A stretch of DNA of 64,000 nt from Membranipora membranacea (lineage: Eukaryota > Bryozoa > Gymnolaemata > Cheilostomatida > Membraniporidae), in assembly GCA_914767715.1 (NCBI GenBank), contig OU612072.1:18786001-18850000 (forward strand), given 5' to 3'. The notes beneath the pieces were generated by a model. It ran no database searches and was not told the origin of the DNA. It was given only the letters and a program-made list of their open reading frames with translations. Shown piece after piece: positions 54,562 through 64,000 of this stretch (positions are counted from its first letter, which is position 1; every line of letters starts with the position of its first letter). The translations under genes were made by a program, and so were the position numbers.

Positions 54562-57500
54562 TGTATTTTTTAAACTGGCCGTAAAAAAAACCAAGGGTCC
54601 CCCGTTGTTACTTTTTTAAATTTTAAACTCGCTCTAATTCCTGTTCTATTTATCCTAGGATCTTGATATTCGGGATTTTGAATGAGGCCAATGAGGCCAT
54701 CAACTGGTCAGAGTTTGAAAGAATTCCAATTGCTATTTCAAATTTGAGCCTGCCTTTTGGCATGTTTTTTCATGACAAAAGTGGCCCTCGTTAAAAAGGT
54801 TGCTGACGCCAAACAAAGAGGGGCAGTCCCGAACGGGTTTCAGTTTCAAAGTCAGCATGAAATTGCCTATGTTATAGAGCAGGTTAGAAGGAAATCTTTT
54901 TTTTAAACTGGCAGTAAAAAAAACCAAGGGTCCCCCCTTTGTTACTTTTTTAAATTTTAAACTCGCTCTAATTCCTGTTCTATTTATCGTAGGATCTTGA
55001 TATTCGGGATTTAGAATGAGGCCAATGAGGCCATCAACTGGTCAGAGTTTGAAGGACTTCCGATGGCTATTTCAAATTTGAGCCTGCCGTTTGTCATGTT
55101 TTTTTATGACAAAAGTGGCCCAGGTTAAAATGGTTGCTGACGCCAAACAAAGTGGAGCAGTCCCAAACGGGTTTCAGTTTCAAAGTCAGCATGAAATTGC
55201 CTACGTTATAGAGCAGGTTAGAAGGAAATCTATTTTTTAAACTGGCAGTAAAAAAGACCAAGGGTCCGCCCTTTGTTACTTTTTTAAATTTTAAACTCGA
55301 TCTAATTCCTGTTCTATTTATTGTAGGATCTTGATATTCGGGACTTAGAATGAGGCCAATGAGGCCATCAACTGGTCAGAGTTTGAAAGAATTCCGATGA
55401 CTATTTCAAATTTGAGCCTGCCGTTTGGCATGTTTTTTTATGACAAAAGTGGCCCAGGTTAAAAAGGTTGCTGATCCCAAACAAAGAGGAGCAGTCCCGA
55501 ACGGGTTTCAGTTTCAAAGTCAGCATGAAATTGCCTACATTATAGAGCAGGTTAAAAGGAAATCTATTTTTTAAACTGGCCGTAAAAAAAACCAAGGGTC
55601 CCCCCCTTTGTTACTTTTTTAAATTTTAAACTCGCTCTAATTCCTGTTCTATTTATTGTAGGATCTTGATATTCGGGACTTAGAATGAGGCCAATGAGAC
55701 CATCAACTGGACAGAGTTTGAAAGAATTCCGATGGCTATTTCAAATTTGAGCCTGTCGTTTGGCATGTTTTTTTATGACAAAAGTGGCCCTCGTTAAAAA
55801 CGTTGCTGACGCCAAACTAAGAGGAGCAGTCCCGAACGGGTTTCAGTTTCAAAGTCAGCATGAAATTGCCTACGTTATAGAGTAGGTAAGAAGGAAATCT
55901 ATTTTTTAAACTGGCCGTAAAAAAAACCACGGGTCCCCCCTTTGTTACTTTTTTAAATTTTAAACTCACTCTAATTCCTGATCTATATATCGTAGAATCT
56001 TGATATTCGGGATTTTGAATGAGGCCAATGAGGCCATCAGCGGGTCAGAGTTTGAAATTATTCCCATGGCTATTTCAAATTTGAGCCTGCTGTTTGGCAT
56101 GTTTTTTTATGACAAAAGTGGCCCTCGTTAAAAACGTTGCTGACGCCAAACTAAGAGGAGCAGTCCCGAACGGGTTTCAGTTTCAAAGTCAGCATGAAAT
56201 TGCCTACGTTATAGAGTAGGTTAGAAGGAAATCTATTTTTTAAACTGGCCGTAAAAAAAACCAAGGGTCCCCCCTTTGTTACTTTTTTAAATTTTAAACT
56301 CACTCTAATTCCTGTTCTATATATCAAAGAATCTTGATATTCGGGATTTTGAATGAGGCCAATGAGGCCATCAGCGGGTCAGAGTTTGAAATAATTCCCA
56401 TGGCTATTTCAAATTTGAGCCTGCCGTTTGGCATGTTTTTTTATGAAAAAAGTGGCCCCTGTTAAAAACGTTGCTGACGCCAAACAAAGAGGAGCAGTCC
56501 CGAACGGGTTTCAGTTTCAAAGTCAGCATGAAATTGCCTACGTTATAGAGTATGTTAGAAGGAAATCAATTTTTTAAACTGGCCGTAAAAAAAACTAAGG
56601 GTCCCCCCTTTGTTACTTTTTTAAATTTTAAACTCGCTCTAATTCCTGTTCTTTTTATCGTAGGATCTTGATATTCGGGATTTTGAATAAGGCCAATGAG
56701 GCCATCAACTGGTCAGAGTTTGAAAGAATTCCGATGGCTATTTAAAGTTTGAGCTTGCCGTTTGGCATGTTTTTTTATGACAAAAGTGGCCCTCGTTAAA
56801 AACGTTGCTAACGCCAAACTAAGAGGAGCAGGCCCGAACGGGTTTCAGTTTTAAAGTCAGCATGAAATTGCCTACGTTATAGAGCAGGTTAGAAGGAAAT
56901 CTATTTTTTAAACTGGCCGTAAAAAAAACCAAGGGTCCCCCCTTTGTTACTTTTTAAAATTTTAAACTCGCTCTAATTCCTGTTCTATTTATCGTAGGAT
57001 CTTGATATTCGAGACTTAGAATGAGGCCAATGAGGCCATGAACTGGTCAGAGTTTGAAAGAATTCTGATGGCTATTTCAAATTTGAGCCTGCCGTTTGGC
57101 ATGTTTTTTTATGACAAAAGTGGCCCTCGTTAAAAAGGTTGCTGACGCCAAACAAAGAGGGGCAGTCCCGAACGGGTTTCAGTTTCAAAGTCAGCATGAA
57201 ATTGCCTACGTTATAGAGCAGGTGAGAAGGAAATCTTTTTTTTAAACTGGCAGTAAAAAAAACCAAGGGTCCCCCCTTTGTTACTTTTTTAAATTTTAAA
57301 CTCGCTCTAATTCCTGTTCTTTTTATCGTAGGATCTTGATATTCGGGATTTTGAATGAACCCAATGAGGCCATCAGCTGGTCAGAGTTTGAAAGAATTCC
57401 AATGGCTATTTCAAATTTGAGTCTGCCGTTTGGCATGTTTTTTTATGACAACAGTGGCCATAGTTAAAAACGTTGCTGACGCCAAACTTAGAGGAGCAGT

Positions 57501-57739
57501 CCCGAACGGGTTTCAGTTTCAAAGTCAGCATGAAATTGCCTACGTTATAGAGTAGGTTAGAAGGAAATCTATTTTTTAAACTGGCCGCAATAAAAACCAA
57601 GGGTCCCCCTTTGTTACTTTTTTAAATTTTAAACGCGCTCTAGTTCCTGTTCTATTCATCGTAGGATCTTGATATTCGGGAATTTGAATGGGGCCAATGA
57701 GGCCATCAGCTGGTCAGAGTAAGAAAGAATTCCGATGGC

Positions 57740-60700
57740 TATTTCAAATTTGAGCTTGCCTTTTGGCATGTTTTTTTATGACAAAAGTGGCCCTCGTTAA
57801 AAACGTTGCTGACGCCAAACTAAGAGGAGCAGTCCCGAACGGGTTTCAGTTTCAAAGTCAGCATGAAATTGCCTACGTTGTAGACCAGGTTAGAAGGAAA
57901 TCTATCTTTTAAACTGGCCGTAAAAAAAACCAAGGGTCCCCCCTTTGTTACTTTTTTAAATTTTTAACTCACTCTAATTCCTGTTCTATTTATCGTAGGA
58001 TCTTGATATTCGGGATTTTGAATGAGGCAAATGAGGCCATCAGCTGGTCAGAGTTTGAAAGAATTCCGATGGCTATTTCAAATTTGAGCCTGCCTTTTGG
58101 CATGTTTTGTTATGACAAAAGTGGCCCTCGTTAAAAACGTTGCTGACGCCAAACTAAGAGGAGCATTCCCGAACGGGTTTCAGTTTCAAAGTCAGCATGA
58201 AATTGCCTACGTTATAGAGTAGGTTAGAAGGAAATCTATTTTTTAAACTGGCCATAAAGAAAAACCAAGGGTCCCCCCTTTGTTACTTTTTTAAATTTTA
58301 AACTCGCTCTAATTCCTGTTCTATTTATCGTAGGATCTTGATATTCGGGATTTTGAATGAAGCCAATGAGGCCATCAGCTTGTCAGAGTTTGAAAGAATT
58401 CCGATGGCTATTTCAAATTTGAACCTGCCGTTTGGCATGTTTTTTATGACAAAAGTGCCCCTCGTTAAAAACGTTGCTGACGCCAAACTAAGAGGAGCAG
58501 TCCCGAACGGGTTTCAGTTTCAAAGTCAGCATGAAATTGCTTACGTTATAGAGTAGGTTAGAAGGAAATCTATTTTTTAAACTGGCCGTAAAAAAAACCA
58601 AGAGTCCCCCCTTTGTTACTTTTTTAAATTTTAAACTCGCTCTAATTCCTGTTCTATTTATCGTAGGATCTTGATATTCGGGGTTTTGAATGAGGCCAAT
58701 GAGGCCATCAGCTGGTCAGAGTTTGAAAGAATTCCGATGGCTATTTCAAATTTGAGCCAGCCGTTTGGCATGTTATTTTATGACAAAAGTGGCCCTCGTT
58801 AAAAACAGTGCTGACGCCAAACTAAGAGCAGCAGTCCCGAACGGGTTTCAGTTTCAAAGTCAGCATGAAATTGCCTACGTTATAGAGTAGGTAAGCAGGA
58901 AATCTATTTTTTAAACTGGCCGTAAAAAAAACCACGGGTCCCCCTTTGTTACTTTTTTAAATTTTAAACTCACTCTAATTCCTGATCTATATATCGTAGA
59001 ATCTTGATATTCGGGATTTTGAATGAGGCCAATGAGGCCATCAGCGGGTCAGAGTTTGAAATAATTCCCATGGCTATTTCAAATTTGAGCCTGCTGTTTG
59101 GCATGTTTTTTTATGACAAAAGTGGCCCTCGTTAAAAACGTTGCTGGCGCCAAACTAAGAGGAGCAGTCCCGAACGGGTTTCAGTTTCAAAGTCAGCATG
59201 AAATTGCCTACGTTATAGAGTAGGTTAGAAGGAAATCTATTTTTTAAACTGGCCGTAAAAAAAACCAAGGGTCCCCCCTTTGTTACTTTTTTAAATTTTA
59301 AACTCACTCTAATTCCTGTTCTATATATCGTAGAATCTTGATATTCGGGATTTTGAATGAGGCCATTGAGGCCATCAGCGGGTCAGAGTTTGAAATAATT
59401 CCCATGGCTATTTCAAATTTGAGCCTGCCGTTTGGCATGTTTTTTTATGAAAAAAGTGGCCCTCGTTAAAAACGTTGCTGACGCCAAACAAAGAGGAGCA
59501 GTCCCGAACGGGTTTCAGGTCAAAGTCAGCATGAAATTGCCTACGTTATAGAGCAGGTTAGAAGGAAATCTATTTTTTAAACTGGCCGTAAAAAAAACCA
59601 AGGGTCCCCCCTTTGTTACTTTTTAAAATTTTAAACTCGCTCTAATTCCTGTTCTATTTATCGTAGGATCTTGATATTCGAGACTCAGAATGAGGCCAAT
59701 GAGGCCATGAACTGGTCAGAGTTTGAAAGAATTCCGATGGCTATTTCAAATTTGAGCCTGCCGCTTGGCATGTTTTTTTATGACAAAAGTGGCCCAGGTT
59801 AAAAAGGTTGCTGACGCCAAACAAAGAGGAGCAGTCCCGAACGGGTTTCAGGTCAAAGTCAGCATGAAATTGCCTACGTTATAGAGCAGGTTAGAAGGAA
59901 ATCTAGTTTTTTAACTGGCCGTAAAAAAAACCAAGGGTCCCCCCTTTGTTACTTTTTTAAATTTTTAACTCACTCTAATTCCTGTTCTATTTATCGTAGG
60001 ATCTTGATATTCGGGATTTAGAATGAGGCCAATGAGGCCATCAACTGGTCAGAGTTTGAAGGACTTCCGATGGCTATTTCAAATTTGAGCTTGCCTTTTG
60101 GCATGTTTTTTTATGACAAAAGTGGCCCTCGTTAAAAACGTTGCTGACGCCAAACTAAGAGGAGCAGTCCCGAACGGGTTTCAGTTTCAAAGTCAGCATG
60201 AAATTGCCTACGTTGTAGACCAGGTTAGAAGGAAATCTATCTTTTAAACTGGCCGTAAAAAAAACCAAGGGTCCCCCCTTTGTTACTTTTTTAAATTTTT
60301 AACTCACTCTAATTCCTGTTCTATTTATCGTAGGATCTTGATATTCGGGATTTTGAATGAGGCAAATGAGGCCATCAGCTGGTCAGAGTTTGAAAGAATT
60401 CCGATGGCTATTCCAAATTTGAGCCTGCCTTTTGGCATGTTTTGTTATGACAAAAGTGGCCCTCGTTAAAAACGTTGCTGACGCCAAACTAAGAGGAGCA
60501 TTCCCGAACGGGTTTCAGTTTCAAAGTCAGCATGAAATTGCCTACGTTATAGAGTAGGTTAGAAGGAAATCTATTTTTTAAACTGGCCATAAAGAAAAAC
60601 CAAGGGTCCCCCCTTTGTTACTTTTTTAAATTTTAAACTCGCTCTAATTCCTGTTCTATTTATCGTAGGATCTTGATATTCGGGATTTTGAATGAAGCCA

Positions 60701-62270
60701 ATGAGGCCATCAGCTTGTCAGAGTTTGAAAGAATTCCGATGGCTATTTCAAATTTGAACCTGCCGTTTGGCATGTTTTTTATGACAAAAGTGCCCCTCGT
60801 TAAAAACGTTGCTGACGCCAAACTAAGAGGAGCAGTCCCGAACGGGTTTCAGTTTCAAAGTCAGCATGAAATTGCTTACGTTATAGAGTAGGTTAGAAGG
60901 AAATCTATTTTTTAAACTGGCCGTAAAAAAAACCAAGAGTCCCCCCTTTGTTACTTTTTTAAATTTTAAACTCGCTCTAATTCCTGTTCTATTTATCGTA
61001 GGATCTTGATATTCGGGGTTTTGAATGAGGCCAATGAGGCCATCAGCTGGTCAGAGTTTGAAAGAATTCCGATGGCTATTTCAAATTTGAGCCAGCCGTT
61101 TGGCATGTTATTTTATGACAAAAGTGGCCCTCGTTAAAAACAGTGCTGACGCCAAACTAAGAGCAGCAGTCCCGAACGGGTTTCAGTTTCAAAGTCAGCA
61201 TGAAATTGCCTACGTTATAGAGTAGGTAAGCAGGAAATCTATTTTTTAAACTGGCCGTAAAAAAAACCACGGGTCCCCCTTTGTTACTTTTTTAAATTTT
61301 AAACTCACTCTAATTCCTGATCTATATATCGTAGAATCTTGATATTCGGGATTTTGAATGAGGCCAATGAGGCCATCAGCGGGTCAGAGTTTGAAATAAT
61401 TCCCATGGCTATTTCAAATTTGAGCCTGCTGTTTGGCATGTTTTTTTATGACAAAAGTGGCCCTCGTTAAAAACGTTGCTGGCGCCAAACTAAGAGGAGC
61501 AGTCCCGAACGGGTTTCAGTTTCAAAGTCAGCATGAAATTGCCTACGTTATAGAGTAGGTTAGAAGGAAATCTATTTTTTAAACTGGCCGTAAAAAAAAC
61601 CAAGGGTCCCCCCTTTGTTACTTTTTTAAATTTTAAACTCACTCTAATTCCTGTTCTATATATCGTAGAATCTTGATATTCGGGATTTTGAATGAGGCCA
61701 TTGAGGCCATCAGCGGGTCAGAGTTTGAAATAATTCCCATGGCTATTTCAAATTTGAGCCTGCCGTTTGGCATGTTTTTTTATGAAAAAAGTGGCCCTCG
61801 TTAAAAACGTTGCTGACGCCAAACAAAGAGGAGCAGTCCCGAACGGGTTTCAGGTCAAAGTCAGCATGAAATTGCCTACGTTATAGAGCAGGTTAGAAGG
61901 AAATCTATTTTTTAAACTGGCCGTAAACAAAACCAAGGGTCCCCCCTTTGTTACTTTTTAAAATTTTAAACTCGCTCTAATTCCTGTTCTATTTATCGTA
62001 GGATCTTGATATTCGAGACTCAGAATGAGGCCAATGAGGCCATGAACTGGTCAGAGTTTGAAAGAATTCCGATGGCTATTTCAAATTTGAGCCTGCCGCT
62101 TGGCATGTTTTTTTATGACAAAAGTGGCCCAGGTTAAAAAGGTTGCTGACGCCAAACAAAGAGGAGCAGTCCCGAACGGGTTTCAGGTCAAAGTCAGCAT
62201 GAAATTGCCTACGTTATAGAGCAGGTTAGAAGGAAATCTAGTTTTTTAACTGGCCGTAAAAAAAACCAAG
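57740..62270. repeat. Tandem higher-order duplication, offset 2335 bp (7 monomers)
   Basis: About 57740-59935 and about 60075-62270 share rare variants at a constant 2335-bp offset: TTGTAGACCAGG (57876/60212), GCTGGCGCC (59143/61478), GTAAGCAGG (58891/61226), GAGACTCAG (59680/62015) and ATCTAGTTTT (59901/62236). They are nearly identical, which is consistent with unequal crossing-over by seven units. Confidence 0.85.
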
Positions 62271-64000
62271 GGTCCCCCCTTTGTTACTTTTAAAAATTTT
62301 AATCTCGCTCTAATTCCTGTTCTATTTATCGTAGGATCTTGATATTCGGGACTTAGAATGAGGCCAATGAGGCCATCAACTGGTCAGATATTGAAAGAAT
62401 TCCGATGGCTATTTCAAATTTGAGCCTGCCGTTTGGCATGTTTTTTTATGACAAAAGTGGCCCAGGTTAAAAAGGTTGCCGACGCCAAACAAAGAGGAGC
62501 AGTCCCGAACGGGTTTCAGTTTCAAAGTCAGCATGAAATTGCCTACGTTGTAGAGCAGGTTAGAAGGAAATCTATTTTTTTAACTGGCCGTAAAAAAAAA
62601 CCAAGGGTCCCCCCTTTGTTACTTTTTAAAATTTTAAACTCGCTCTAATTCCTGTTCTATTTATCGTAGGATCTTGATATTCGGGACTTAGAATGAGGCC
62701 ATCAACTGGTCAGAGTTTGAAAGAATTCCGATGGCTATTTCAAATTTGAGCCTGCCGTTTGGCATGTTTTTTTATGACAAAAGTGGCCCTCGTTAAAAAG
62801 GTTGCTGACGCCAAACAAAGAGGGGCAGTCCCGAACGGGTTTCAGTTTCAAAGTCAGCATGAAATTGCCTACGTTATAGAGCAGGTGAGAAGGAAATCTT
62901 TTTTTTAAACTGGCAGTAAAAAAACCAAGGGTCCCCCCTTTGTTACTTTTTTAAATTTTAAACTCGCTCTAATTCCTGTTCTATTTATCGTAGGATCTTG
63001 ATATTCGGGATTTTGAATGAGGCCAATGAGGCCATCAACTGGTCAGAGTTTGAAAGAATTCCAATTGCTATTTCAAATTTGAGCCTGCCTTTTGGCATGT
63101 TTTTTCATGACAAATGTGGCCCTCGTTAAAAAGGTTGCTGACGCCAAACAAAGAGGGGCAGTCCCGAACGGGTTTCAGTTTCAAAGTCAGCATGAAATTG
63201 CCTACGTTATAGAGCAGGTTAGAAGGAAATCTTTTTTTTAAACTGGCAGTAAAAAAAACCAAGGGTCCCCCCTTTGTTACTTTTTTAAATTTTAAACTCG
63301 CTCTAATTCCTGTTCTATTTATCGTAGGATCTTGATATTCGGGATTTAGAATGAGGCCAATGAGGCCATCAACTGGTCAGAGTTTGAAGGACTTCCGATG
63401 GCTATTTCAAATTTGAGCCTGCCGTTTGTCATGTTTTTTTATGACAAAAGTGGCCCAGGTTAAAATGGTTGCTGACGCCAAACAAAGAGGAGCAGTCCCG
63501 AACGGGTTTCAGTTTCAAAGTCAGCATGAAATTGCCTACGTTATAGAGCAGGTTAGAAGGAAATCTATTTTTTAAACTGGCAGTAAAAAAGACCAAGGGT
63601 CCGCCCTTTGTTACTTTTTTAAATTTTAAACTCGCTCTAATTCCTGTTCTATTTATTGTAGGATCTTGATATTCGGGACTTAGAATGAGGCCAATGAGGC
63701 CATCAACTGGTCAGAGTTTGAAAGAATTCTGATGGCTATTTCAAATTTGAGCCTGCCGTTTGGCATGTTTTTTTATGACAAAAGTGGCCCTCGTTAAAAA
63801 GGTTGCTGACGCCAAACAAAGAGGGGCAGTCCCGAACGGGTTTCAGTTTCAAAGTCAGCATGAAATTGCCTACGTTATAGAGCAGGTGAGAAGGAAATCT
63901 TTTTTTTAAACTGGCAGTAAAAAAAACCAAGGGTCCCCCCTTTGTTACTTTTTTAAATTTTAAACTCGCTCTAATTCCTGTTCTTTTTATCGTAGGATCT

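Larger units (their letters stand above)
49657..64000. repeat. Tandem satellite array, 334-bp monomer, about 42 copies (continues beyond the window)
   Basis: Head-to-tail copies start inside a monomer at about 49657 (CCGTTTGGCATG) and run to the window end. Unit starts (GATCTTGATATTC) at 50231, 50565, 50899, 51233, 51566, 51900, 52235 and 52568 show a 333-335 bp period. Copies are highly similar, with two recurring sequence types: type A has CTCGTTAAAAACGTT and AAACTAAG; type B has CAGGTTAAAAAGGTT and AAACAAAG. Each unit has an exon-like part (about 224 bp) and an intron-like part (about 110 bp). One copy is broken by a MITE at 54139-54553 and another lacks 9 bp near 62697. Only short ORFs fit within it, and they are not kept across copies. 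Confidence 0.97.

Noticed and set aside
49657-64000. CRISPR-like or other regularly spaced repeat array
   Set aside because: Units are contiguous 334-bp tandem copies with no unique spacers, in a eukaryotic context.

Overview
The window is eukaryotic, almost certainly metazoan, nuclear DNA. It is AT-rich, and its coding sequence is broken into many short exons with GT-AG introns. It carries a full-length golgin with animal-type termini, a tRNA-like (Pol III-type) unit, a hAT-like MITE and a long satellite array. It looks like an invertebrate, but the sequence alone does not let me name a phylum. Nothing points to a prokaryote or a phage.

Layout: (1) 1-3478, minus strand: the 5' part of a UBXN1-like gene (UBA domain, p97/VCP adaptor family). 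Four coding exons are visible and the remainder must lie beyond the left edge. The sequence left of the last visible exon carries a separate SAP-domain-like ORF. (2) 3479-4055: a 577-bp head-to-head spacer, a likely shared promoter. (3) 4056-45510, plus strand: a complete orthologue of TRIP11/GMAP-210, the cis-Golgi tether. I resolve 34 coding exons (7041 nt, 2346 residues). Every junction is phase-consistent. The N-terminal Trp/Gly-rich membrane-sensing segment and the C-terminal Arf-binding GRAB domain are both recognisable. A polyadenylation signal lies at 45984. (4) 46010-49656: a spacer holding one exon-like ORF behind a strong splice acceptor, and a relic of an LTR-retrotransposon reverse transcriptase. 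(5) 49657-64000: a tandem array of about 42 copies of a 334-bp monomer that continues past the right edge. It shows internal higher-order duplications and one 415-bp hAT-like MITE insertion that carries a tRNA-like unit.

The most unusual items are: (a) the satellite monomer is built like an exon plus an intron (about 224 bp with an open frame, then about 110 bp bounded by splice-donor-like and branch/acceptor-like sequence); (b) the MITE carries, on the minus strand, an 82-nt cloverleaf-capable tRNA-like sequence with a UAU anticodon if a 10-nt intron at position 37/38 is allowed, followed directly by a T8 Pol III terminator; (c) two phase-compatible exons in TRIP11 intron 30 would give an isoform without the Golgi-targeting GRAB domain; (d) a 27-nt in-frame duplicate of the end of exon 3 lies in intron 3 with its own splice sites and mostly synonymous differences.

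Gene identities come from recognising family sequence patterns by eye; no database search or expression evidence was available. The long introns hold mainly unique AT-rich sequence, small repeats and a few old mobile-element fragments.
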